A stretch of DNA of 64,000 nt, taken from JAXLYX01 sp046351215. Lineage in GTDB: Bacteria > Myxococcota_A > Polyangia > Polyangiales > Houyiibacteriaceae. Made by a program: the position numbers and the translations under genes. The stretch lies in NCBI GenBank assembly GCA_046351215.1, contig JAXLYX010000007.1:372001-436000 (forward strand). The letters run 5' to 3'. This document shows positions 40,404 through 48,177 of the stretch, in pieces. Position 1 is the first letter of the stretch; each line of letters begins with the position of its first letter. The notes under the pieces were generated by a model that was not told the origin of the DNA, ran no database searches, and saw only the letters and a list, made by a program, of their open reading frames with translations.

Positions 40404-42416
40404 TCACTGCGGCACGAGGTGCTGCGCCGCCGGGCAGGCGACCTCGACACCGGTCGGCCCGGCATCGGTCTCGATGATCTTGAACTCGACGCGACGGTTC
40501 GCTTCCCACGCCGCCCGGTTGTGGGCCGGATTGACGGGGCAGAGCTCGCCGTAGCCCGCGCTGCGCACGCGGGGCCGATCGACGCCGCGCTGCACGAGGG
40601 CCTCGACGACCGACGCCGCACGGTCGCGGGTGAGGCCGAGGTTGTACTCGTCGTTGCCGCGCTCGTCGGCGTGACCCTGCACCTCGATGAGGCGGATCTG
40701 CGGGTTGCCGTTGAGCGTCGCGGCGACGGCATCGATGATGCCGAAGCTGCGGCTCTGGATGACCGCGCTGTTCGTCTCGAAGTAGATCTTCTCGAGGATG
40801 AAGAGCTGGTTGTCCTCGATCACGACCGCGCCGCGATCCGGGCAGCCGTCGTCGTCACGGGTCCCGTTGTAGGTCTCCGGCTCGTTCGGGCACTGATCGC
40901 TGGTGTCGGGGATGCGGTCCTGATCGTTGTCGAGATCGGGGCAGCCGTCCTCGTCCTGGAAGCCGTCCCGATCCTCGGGATCGTTCGGGCAGAGGTCGTG
41001 CTCGTCCGGGATTCCGTCCTGATCGTTGTCCGGATCCGGGCAGCCGTCCTCGTCCTGGAAGCCATCCCGATCCTCGGGATTGTCCGGGCACTGATCCTCG
41101 TCGTCGATGATGCCGTCGTGGTCGCGATCGTCCTCGCCACCCTCGGGGCAGCCGTCCTCGTCCTCGCGACCGTCGTGGTCCTCGGGGACGTTCGGGCACT
41201 GGTCCTCCACGTCGGGGATTCCGTCGCGATCGTTGTCGGGATCCGGACAGCCGTCCTCGTCCTCGAACTCGTCGCGATCCTCGGGGACGTCGATGCACTG
41301 ATCCTCGTCGTCCATCACGCCGTCGCCGTCGCGGTCGCCGATCGAGGGCTCGAAGACGAAGCCGAGGAGCGCGCGGTAGTTCGCGGCCTGGAAGCCGTTG
41401 CGCGGGTAGCCGACGCCGCCGCCGAGCACGAGGTAGCTGTGCTCCTGCACGAAGACCTTGAGGCCGGCGAGCGCCTCCATCGACAGCGCGCCGGTCGTCC
41501 CGAGCTGGCCCTGGAGCTGCGTGCCGTAGGTCTCGAGGACCACGTCCATCGACGGGATCACGCGGAAGCTCGCGCCGAGGCCGAACGTCCAGAGGTCGTC
41601 GTACGTGATCATCGTTCCGCCCTGCGGGGCCGAAGCGCTGGTCGCGTTCGTCGGGCCCGGCGGCGTGGGCGTCGGGCACTGTCCCATCGTCAGCGTGAGC
41701 ATCTGCGGACAGGTCGTGCCGTTCAGCGGGAACGTGGAGCCCGAGCCGAGCACCACCCGGTAGCCGCCTTCCGCAGAGATGCGGATGCGACGGTGCGGCC
41801 GCACCTCCGCGATGAGGCTCGGCCAGAGCACGACGCCCGCATCGCCCGTGAACCGACGCTGATTGCCCGTCGGGAACGTCGCCCGCAGCGCGAGCGCGAG
41901 ACCGAGCGGATGGCGATCCGCGCGGAGGATCCGTCCCTTCGCCGTGAGCGTGAGGTCACCGACGCCATAGGCCTGCAGGCCGACGATCGAGGGCCCGACG
42001 TTGTAGTAGCCGGGGATCTCGACGGCCGGACCGCGCACGAACGTGAGCGGCAGCTGCACGCCGACGACGAGGTGGTTCGCGATGCCGAAGTTGAAGAGCA
42101 GCGTTCCCGTGAACTGCTGGTCGACGATGTGTCCGTCGCGCTCGGCGTCGGCCGCCTGGACGTCGTCGGCGTTCGTGTAGCCGTGGAAGGGCAGGATGTT
42201 GAAGCCGGCGTCCATCACGAGCCCGAACGCGATGTCGTTCGCGCCGAGCACGTCCGTGCCGTTGACCTGGAAGTGCCCCTTCGAATCCACGGCGGGCCGG
42301 AAGAGACGGAGGTCCATGCCCCCGCCCGTCAGCTGGGCCGTGCTCTGCGCCGAGCCGACGCCGGGCAAGAGCCACAAAACGCATCCCGCGATCAGCCCAC
42401 GCACGATCCGGTTCAT
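40404..42416 (-). CDS. OmpA-family protein with thrombospondin type 3 repeats
   Basis: A 670-residue outer-membrane protein. Signal peptide about 1-23; residues about 30-320 look like a beta-barrel or outer-membrane domain. About 360-535 hold five Asp-rich repeats of the thrombospondin type 3 kind, each with DQCP and DEDGCPD elements that bind calcium in homologues. The C-terminal OmpA domain (about 545-660) has 'IEVQGHADERGNDEYNLGLTRDRAASVVEALV', which binds peptidoglycan. The start is ATG 42416. This is a standard myxobacterial arrangement. The repeat region is very similar at DNA level. Confidence 0.9.
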   Translation of the reverse strand: MNRIVRGLIAGCVLWLLPGVGSAQSTAQLTGGGMDLRLFRPAVDSKGHFQVNGTDVLGANDIAFGLVMDAGFNILPFHGYTNADDVQAADAERDGHIVDQQFTGTLLFNFGIANHLVVGVQLPLTFVRGPAVEIPGYYNVGPSIVGLQAYGVGDLTLTAKGRILRADRHPLGLALALRATFPTGNQRRFTGDAGVVLWPSLIAEVRPHRRIRISAEGGYRVVLGSGSTFPLNGTTCPQMLTLTMGQCPTPTPPGPTNATSASAPQGGTMITYDDLWTFGLGASFRVIPSMDVVLETYGTQLQGQLGTTGALSMEALAGLKVFVQEHSYLVLGGGVGYPRNGFQAANYRALLGFVFEPSIGDRDGDGVMDDEDQCIDVPEDRDEFEDEDGCPDPDNDRDGIPDVEDQCPNVPEDHDGREDEDGCPEGGEDDRDHDGIIDDEDQCPDNPEDRDGFQDEDGCPDPDNDQDGIPDEHDLCPNDPEDRDGFQDEDGCPDLDNDQDRIPDTSDQCPNEPETYNGTRDDDGCPDRGAVVIEDNQLFILEKIYFETNSAVIQSRSFGIIDAVAATLNGNPQIRLIEVQGHADERGNDEYNLGLTRDRAASVVEALVQRGVDRPRVRSAGYGELCPVNPAHNRAAWEANRRVEFKIIETDAGPTGVEVACPAAQHLVPQ
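40843..41345 (-). repeat. Tandem repeats encoding thrombospondin type 3 motifs
   Basis: The block CAGCCGTC (plus-strand reading; extended to CAGCCGTCCTCGTCCT in some copies) recurs at 40843, 40942, 41041, 41149 and 41248, giving spacings of 99, 99, 108 and 99 bp. The 99-bp unit encodes 33 residues, so the reading frame is kept. The copies at 40942 and 41041 are nearly identical over about 40 bp. Confidence 0.85.
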
Positions 42417-42541
42417 GCCCCGACTCCTCCCTTCGAACCCGCGTACGAGAATGCGCGATTATCACGTGAACACGCGCCGGATCAACCACCGCTTCGTGCG
42501 ATGTCGGTCCTTCGCGCCTTCGCCGACGAGGGCGTCGGGGC

Positions 42542-44197
42542 TCAGGGGGTCGTCGGCGGCGCGGCTTCGGGCGCGGCGCCGCCGGTCGGCGCACCGCCGG
42601 ACGAGCCGCTGCGGCCACCGCCCAGATACTGGTTGCGGAGCCTGGGCACGCGACCGTCGGTCGGATAGCGCTCGACGAACTGACGCGCCGCCTGCACCGC
42701 CTGTGCGCGTGCGCCCGTGCGACGGTAGGCGTCGATGAGCATCGCGAGCTGCGCGGGAGTCCCGGCGCGGCCCTCGAGCTCGCGCACGACGCAGGCATAA
42801 TCCCCCTGGCGGACGCAGATGTTCGCGCGCGCCATCGGCGACGCCTGTCCCTCCGCAGCGGCCTCGGTCGCCTCGGGCGTCTCGGCCGGGGTCGCCCCTG
42901 CCGGGGCCGTCGGAGTCGCCGGCGCACGAGCCGCGATCGTCCGGGCCTCCTCCGCCTGAGCCTCCGAGATGCCCTCCACCGAGAGGACCACGTTGGCTTG
43001 CCGCGTCGCCTCGACCGGATCGGTCGCGGCCCTCGCGAGCTCGAGGTGATGCTGCACGAACGCGGCTCGTGCCTGCGCCAGCTCGGGACGGCCGCGGAAC
43101 GGGCTGTCCGGAGCGAGCTCTTCGAAGGCGAAGTACGCGTCGTCGGCGCGGTTCTGGCGCAGCGCCGTCATCCCGCGCTCGAACTTCGCGGCCGAGTCGG
43201 CTCCCGCCGCGGCCTCGGCCCGGCAGGCGTGGACCGCCTCGGCGTTCTGGTCGATCGCGAAGGCGCGATTCGCGAACGAGACGGCCTCGTCCCACTTCTG
43301 CTCGCGCACGGCGCGCTGGCAGCCCTCGAGCGCCGCGCGGAGCTCCGCCCCGCGGCGCTCCGCCGAGATCGGCTCGTCGGCCTGGCTCGTCTCGCCCTGA
43401 CCCTGGCGGTTCGAGCGGCTCCCGGCCGCGGCGATGGCCGCGCCGACCGCGACCGCGATCGCGACGATGAAGAGGGCGGCGACCATCGGAGCGCGCGACG
43501 GGCCGGTGCTCTCGTCGGACGCGACGACGCGGCTCGCCTCCTCCGGATCGAAGGCGTAGTCGACGCCCTCGCCCACGAAGCGGAACTTCACCTGCCCGAG
43601 GTCGAGGATGTCGCCGTCGTCGAGCGCGGCTTCCTCGATCTCCTCGCCGTTGACCCGCACGCCGTTGGCGCTCTTCAGGTCCCGGACGACGATCACGCCC
43701 TCTTCGTTCACGAACTCGGCGTGCTCGCGCGAGATCGAGCGGTGGTTCACCACGATGTCGGTCTCGTCCGCACGTCCGATGCGCGCCGGGAGGCGGCTCA
43801 GGGCGTACTCCGCTCCCGCCATCGGCGGCGTGAGCATCACGAGCCGAGCGGGGACCGCGGGCTCCTCGAAGTCGCCCATGGCGACGTCGACGTCGGCCTT
43901 CTCCTTGCCCTCGATCTCGTAGACGAGGAGGTAGTCGCCGATCATCAGCTGGTCGCCCGCCTCGAGCGCGGCCTCGCGATCGACGCGGCGACCGTTCAGC
44001 TTCACGCCGTTGTACGCGCCGAGGTCCTCGATGAGGAAGCCGCCCTCGCGCCGGGAGAGCCGGGCGTGCTTGCGCGACACGTTCCGCTCGGTGAGGCGGA
44101 TCGTGTTGCCCTCCTTGCGGCCGATGGTGATCTCGTCCCTGACGAGTGGAACGACCGTGGTCTTCCCTTCGTCGTCCGAGATGACGAGCTTGTGCAT
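42542..44197 (-). CDS. Two-FHA-domain membrane protein with helical C-terminal region
   Basis: A 551-residue protein with two forkhead-associated (phosphothreonine-binding) domains: about residues 1-95 (ITIGRKEGNTIRL...NVSRKHARLSRR) and about 115-205 (ARIGRADETDIVVN...SISREHAEF). A single transmembrane helix lies near 235-260, followed by an Ala/Glu-rich helical region that may contain TPR-like repeats. The C-terminal end is Gly/Ala/Pro-rich. The start is ATG 44197, inside a much longer open frame; I rely on the first FHA strand following directly. FHA domains read Thr phosphorylation, so a link to Ser/Thr kinases is plausible. Confidence 0.85.
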   Translation of the reverse strand: MHKLVISDDEGKTTVVPLVRDEITIGRKEGNTIRLTERNVSRKHARLSRREGGFLIEDLGAYNGVKLNGRRVDREAALEAGDQLMIGDYLLVYEIEGKEKADVDVAMGDFEEPAVPARLVMLTPPMAGAEYALSRLPARIGRADETDIVVNHRSISREHAEFVNEEGVIVVRDLKSANGVRVNGEEIEEAALDDGDILDLGQVKFRFVGEGVDYAFDPEEASRVVASDESTGPSRAPMVAALFIVAIAVAVGAAIAAAGSRSNRQGQGETSQADEPISAERRGAELRAALEGCQRAVREQKWDEAVSFANRAFAIDQNAEAVHACRAEAAAGADSAAKFERGMTALRQNRADDAYFAFEELAPDSPFRGRPELAQARAAFVQHHLELARAATDPVEATRQANVVLSVEGISEAQAEEARTIAARAPATPTAPAGATPAETPEATEAAAEGQASPMARANICVRQGDYACVVRELEGRAGTPAQLAMLIDAYRRTGARAQAVQAARQFVERYPTDGRVPRLRNQYLGGGRSGSSGGAPTGGAAPEAAPPTTP

Positions 44198-44410
44198 GCG
44201 TGGTTGGTCCGATCTGTCGCGCGTCGACGATCCGATTTCGGCGATGGTATCGAGCGTGTGAACCATGTCAATCGGCTTCCGCAGCCGGTCCGGAAGCAGT
44301 GCGATTCCCGCGAGTTGGGGCCCCCCGAGCTCCGCCTCCGCGTAGGGTCCCCCACGGATTCGCCCCCCTCGGTTTACGGACGGCCCCCGATTTGTCAGGC
44401 TGAGGATGCG

Positions 44411-45787
44411 ATGCGAGCTCGTCTGGCCTTCTTCTGCGCCTTCCTCGCCGGGTGTGCTCCGTCGCCCCTGGGCGGCGCCGCATGGATCGACGCGGGCCGG
44501 ACCGATGGCTCGATCGCGAGCGATGGCTCGGTCCCGCAGGGGATCGTGCGCTCGGACGCCGGGCCGGACCTGCCCGCCGCCGACGTCACGATCGTCGTGC
44601 CGTACGGGGCCTCCCCCACCGTCCAATTGCTCTCCGTGCTCGCGGCGCCCGCGATGCTCGACGTCCACCTCTCGATCGACACGACGAGCAGCTTCGGAGG
44701 GGAGATCGCGGCGCTCCAGACGAGCCTGGCGACCGAGGTCGTGCCCGCCGTCCGCGCGCGCGTCCCGAACACGTCCTTCGGCGTCTCGCGCTTCGAGGAC
44801 TTCCCGGCCCCGCCCTACGGGGATTCGACCGATCGGCCCTTCGTGCTGCTCCAGGGCGTGACGAGCGACGTCTCCGCCGTCTCCACGGCCGTCGGTCGCT
44901 TGGCCAACCCGCTCGGACGCGGCGGGGACCTGCCGGAGGCGGACTACGAAGCCCTCTACCAGATCGCCACGGGCGAAGGGTACGCGCAGGAGGGTGTCGC
45001 CATCGTGCCGCGCTACCCGAAGAACGGTCAGGTGGGCGGCGGCACGCTGGGGGGCGTCGGCTTCCGGCCGGAGGCCCTCCACGCGATCGTGCACGCCACC
45101 GACGCGACGATGCACGTGCCGACCGACTACCTGCCGACCTTTCCCGACACGCACGGGCGGGACGCGGTCGTCACGGCCCTCGCCAAGCTCGACGCCCGCG
45201 TCATCGGCATCGCGAGCGGGAGCCCCGCGCGGCCCCAGCTCGAGGATCTGGCGATCGCCACGCACGCGACCATGCCGGCGACCGGCGGCTCCTGCCCCAC
45301 CGGGATCGGAGGCGCCTCGCGCGATTCGGTCGGCACCGTCTGCCCCCTCGTCTTCGACATCCAGCCGGACGGGTCCGGCCTCTCGGACGCCCTCGTCTCC
45401 GCCCTCGTCGGGCTCGTGGACGCGCTCCGATACGAGTCGGTCACCGTCCAGATCGACGGCGATCGCCTGGGCTTCGTGCGGAGCGTCCGGGCCGCGACGG
45501 CGACGCCGCCCTCGGGAGGCACGCCCCCGACGACCGCCGACCGGAGCCCCGTGGACGGGATCCCCGACACCTTCGTGGGCGTCCACGCCGGAACGACCCT
45601 GGGGTTCGAGCTCGGCCTCGCGAACGACGTCTTCCCGTCCGTCGACTACGACCAGGTCTTCCGCCTCACGGCACGCGTGGTCGGGGACGGGAACGTGCTA
45701 CTGACGCGCACGATCCGCATCGTGGTGCCGGCGGTGGCTCCCGACGCGGGCCCTGCACCGGACGGCGGAGGCGTGATCATCCAGTGA
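44411..45787 (+). CDS. Lipoprotein with von Willebrand A-like domain
   Basis: A 458-residue lipoprotein: lipobox FLAGC with Cys15. A VWA-like fold is suggested by 'MLDVHLSIDTTSSFGGEIAALQTSL' (about 83-107), a MIDAS-like DxTxS pattern, and later 'PNTSFGVSRFEDFP'. It ends with an Asp/Pro/Gly-rich stretch. ATG 44411 is chosen because it begins the signal peptide. The stop overlaps the next GTG by 4 bp, so the two lipoprotein genes are coupled. The ligand is unknown. Confidence 0.72.
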   Translation: MRARLAFFCAFLAGCAPSPLGGAAWIDAGRTDGSIASDGSVPQGIVRSDAGPDLPAADVTIVVPYGASPTVQLLSVLAAPAMLDVHLSIDTTSSFGGEIAALQTSLATEVVPAVRARVPNTSFGVSRFEDFPAPPYGDSTDRPFVLLQGVTSDVSAVSTAVGRLANPLGRGGDLPEADYEALYQIATGEGYAQEGVAIVPRYPKNGQVGGGTLGGVGFRPEALHAIVHATDATMHVPTDYLPTFPDTHGRDAVVTALAKLDARVIGIASGSPARPQLEDLAIATHATMPATGGSCPTGIGGASRDSVGTVCPLVFDIQPDGSGLSDALVSALVGLVDALRYESVTVQIDGDRLGFVRSVRAATATPPSGGTPPTTADRSPVDGIPDTFVGVHAGTTLGFELGLANDVFPSVDYDQVFRLTARVVGDGNVLLTRTIRIVVPAVAPDAGPAPDGGGVIIQ

Positions 45788-46122
45788 CCCGGCTCGCCCT
45801 CCCCCTCGCCCTCGCACTCGCCCTCGGCGGATGCTTCGGGGGCACCAGCGCGGCCGGTATCCACGCGCGGATGGCCTACTCCGCGGAAGGAGGCCTGCGC
45901 GTCGTCGAGGTGCCGGAGGGGCCGGCACGCCAGGCGGGGCTCGCCCCGGACGATCGCATCGTCGCGATCGACGGCCATCCGGTCGCCGGTCTCGGCACGG
46001 AGGAGGTCGTCGAGCGGCTGCGGGGCCCGGTGGGCAGCGAAGTCCTCCTCGACGTGCAGCGCGGGAGCGAGCGGCACGAGCTCGTCGTCCGCCGCACCCC
46101 CTACGACCTGCCCGCGCGCTGA
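45784..46122 (+). CDS. Small PDZ-domain lipoprotein
   Basis: A 112-residue lipoprotein with lipobox LALGGC (Cys17) and one PDZ domain (about 35-105): 'LRVVEVPEGPARQAGLAPDDRIVAIDGHPVAGL', 'VERLRGPVGSEVLLDVQRG'. There is no protease domain. GTG 45784 overlaps the previous stop (GTGA), indicating a two-gene lipoprotein operon. It may bind C-termini of envelope proteins; the partner could be the VWA-like lipoprotein (inference). Confidence 0.8.
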   Translation: MTRLALPLALALALGGCFGGTSAAGIHARMAYSAEGGLRVVEVPEGPARQAGLAPDDRIVAIDGHPVAGLGTEEVVERLRGPVGSEVLLDVQRGSERHELVVRRTPYDLPAR

Positions 46123-46198
46123 GCGGTTTGAAACCCCTCCGTCGCGTGATAGATGCGCCCCGGCAGGCGCCGTCGCGTCGTGCACGAGGAGGGCCCGG

Positions 46199-47062
46199 GT
46201 GCAGCGGACGATCGGCGTCATCGGAGGAAGCGGCCTCTACGAGCTCGAAGCCCTCGAGGACCGCCGCGAGCTGCGCATCTCCACTCCGTTCGGCGAGCCG
46301 TCGGACGTGCTCGTCACGGGCGTCATCGGCGATGTCCGCTACGTCTTCCTCCCGCGCCACGGGCGGGGCCACGTCCTGCCGCCCTCGCGCATCAACTACC
46401 GCGCGAACGTGCTCGCGCTGAAGCTCGCCGGCGCCGAGCAGCTCGTCAGCGTGTCCGCCGTCGGCTCCATGAAGGAGCACATCCACCCCGGGCACATGGT
46501 GATCGTCGACCAGTTCCTCGACCGCACGCGTCATCGGGTCGACACGTTCTTCGACGAGCCGGGCCTCGTGGCCCACGTCGGCTTCTCGGATCCGGTCGAT
46601 CCGGCGCTCGCGAGCGCGCTCCACGACGCCGCGGTCGAGGCCGGGGCCACGGTCCACCCGGGCGGCACCTACGTCTGCATCGAGGGTCCGCAATTCTCGA
46701 GCCGCGCGGAGTCGCTGGGCTTCCGCAGCATGGGCGTCGACGTGATCGGCATGACCAACATGCCGGAGGCCCGCCTCGCACGCGAAGCCGAGCTGCCCTA
46801 CGCGACGCTCGCGATGGCGACCGATTTCGACTGCTGGCATCCGGGCCACGAGGCCGTGACGGTGGACCAGGTCCTCGACGTCATGCGGCACAACGTGGAG
46901 GTCGCGAAGCGGATCCTCGTCGCCCTCGCCGCTCGCATCCCCGATCCCGCGGCGAGCCCGTCGTCGACCGCCCTCGCGGCCGCCCTGATCACGCCCCCCG
47001 CCTTCGTCCCTCCCCACGTTCGCGAGCGGCTCGCCCCGCTCGTCGCGAAATACCTCCCCTGA
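46199..47062 (+). CDS. mtnP: S-methyl-5'-thioadenosine phosphorylase
   Basis: A 287-residue purine nucleoside phosphorylase-family enzyme that phosphorolyses methylthioadenosine to adenine and methylthioribose-1-phosphate. 'TIGVIGGSGLYELE' begins the protein, 'FLPRHGRGHVLPPSRINYRAN' follows near 52-72, and 'ATDFDCWHPGHEAVT' (about 205-219) holds the Asp residues that select adenine-type bases. GTG 46199 lies after GAGGAGGG. A PfkB kinase gene follows in 13 bp. Methionine salvage enzymes beyond this are not seen. Confidence 0.92.
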   Translation: MQRTIGVIGGSGLYELEALEDRRELRISTPFGEPSDVLVTGVIGDVRYVFLPRHGRGHVLPPSRINYRANVLALKLAGAEQLVSVSAVGSMKEHIHPGHMVIVDQFLDRTRHRVDTFFDEPGLVAHVGFSDPVDPALASALHDAAVEAGATVHPGGTYVCIEGPQFSSRAESLGFRSMGVDVIGMTNMPEARLAREAELPYATLAMATDFDCWHPGHEAVTVDQVLDVMRHNVEVAKRILVALAARIPDPAASPSSTALAAALITPPAFVPPHVRERLAPLVAKYLP

Positions 47063-47075
47063 GCCTCCGAGACCC

Positions 47076-47987
47076 ATGCCCAAGATCCTCATCGTCGGTT
47101 CCGTCGCTTTCGACACCCTCCACCTCGCCCAGGGCTCCTTCCCGAAGGTCCTCGGCGGCTCCGCGACGTACGCGTCGCTCGCGGCCTCCCACTTCGCCGG
47201 AGTGCAGCTCGTCGGCGTCGTCGGGAAGGACTTCCCCCAGTCGGCGATCGACGACCTCAAGGGGCGCGGCGTCGACACCGCCGGGCTCGAGATCGCCGAG
47301 GGCGAGACGTTCCACTGGGAGGGCCGCTACACCCCCGACCTCGTCTCGCGCACCTCGCTGCGCACGGACCTGAACGTGTTCGCCGCGTTCCAGCCGAAGA
47401 TCCCCGAGGCCTACCGCGACACCAAGTACGTCATGCTCGGCAACATCGCGCCGGAGCTGCAGCTCGACGTGCTCGACCAGATCCGTCAGCCGAAGTTCGT
47501 GATCGCCGACACGATGAACTTCTGGATCGACAGCAAGCCCGCCGAGCTCGCGAAGGTGCTCCGCCGCATCGACCTCCTCGTCATCAACGAGGAGGAGGCG
47601 CGCCAGCTCTCGGGCAAGCACCACATCGCCGAGGTCGCGCGCGAGCTCGGGCGCATGGGCCCGAAGACCGTGATCGTGAAGCGCGGCGAGTACGGCGCGA
47701 TGCTCTTCCACGAGGACTGCGTGTTCAGCGCCCCCGGCTACCCCCTCGAGACCGTCCTCGACCCGACCGGCGCGGGCGATTCGTTCGCCGGCGGTCTCAT
47801 CGGCTACCTCGCCCGACACGACGATCTCTCCGAGCCGTCGCTGCGCCGCGCCGTCATCCACGGCTCGACCCTGGCCTCGTTCTCGGTGGAGGGAGTCGCC
47901 GTCGATCGCCTCCTGAAGCTCACGACCGCCGAGGTCGGAGATCGCGTGAAGCGGTTCCGCCGCCTGGTCGAGTTCGACCACGCCTGA
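47076..47987 (+). CDS. PfkB-family carbohydrate/nucleoside kinase
   Basis: A 303-residue ribokinase-like kinase. 'LGGSATYASLAASHFAGVQLVGVVGKD' (about 25-52) is the first PfkB signature and DPTGAGDSFAGG (about 228-239) the second, with the catalytic Asp (GAGD). The substrate could be adenosine, ribose or another sugar; adjacency to mtnP hints at a nucleoside or purine-salvage role, but this is inference. The start is ATG 47076, 13 bp after mtnP. Confidence 0.88.
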   Translation: MPKILIVGSVAFDTLHLAQGSFPKVLGGSATYASLAASHFAGVQLVGVVGKDFPQSAIDDLKGRGVDTAGLEIAEGETFHWEGRYTPDLVSRTSLRTDLNVFAAFQPKIPEAYRDTKYVMLGNIAPELQLDVLDQIRQPKFVIADTMNFWIDSKPAELAKVLRRIDLLVINEEEARQLSGKHHIAEVARELGRMGPKTVIVKRGEYGAMLFHEDCVFSAPGYPLETVLDPTGAGDSFAGGLIGYLARHDDLSEPSLRRAVIHGSTLASFSVEGVAVDRLLKLTTAEVGDRVKRFRRLVEFDHA

Positions 47988-48005
47988 GGAATTCGTGGGG
48001 AGAAC

Positions 48006-48033
48006 GGGTGGGGAGCCGGCGCTCATCCCACCC
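48006..48033 (+). terminator. Possible terminator hairpin
   Basis: GGGTGGG (48006-48012) and CCCACCC (48027-48033) pair around an inner GAGC-CGGC-GCTC hairpin. It follows the PfkB stop but lacks a T-run. Confidence 0.4.
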
Positions 48034-48084
48034 CACCCCACACGTAACCGTGCAGGTGTCGAACACGGAGGCACATCACCACTA

Positions 48085-48113
48085 TTGTTAGTGGCGGGCC
48101 TTCTCGATACGAT
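48085..48113 (+). promoter_or_regulatory. Candidate sigma-70 promoter
   Basis: TTGTTA (48085-48090), 17 bases, then TACGAT (48108-48113). Both boxes match the consensus in four of six positions. It lies 64 bp upstream of the lipoprotein start at 48178, a plausible leader. Confidence 0.35.
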
Positions 48114-48177
48114 GCGTTCTGGGTTTCGCCCGATGGTGTCGTGCGCCGTCGTGGCCGCCGTCCCCGCCTCAACCTAC

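Noticed and set aside
40843..41345. CRISPR-like array
   Set aside because: The repeats are in frame, 99-108 bp apart, and encode thrombospondin-3 motifs; there are no short palindromic repeats or unique spacers.
47995..48177. Upstream extension of the large lipoprotein
   Set aside because: It would place the signal peptide internally and cover the hairpin and candidate promoter.
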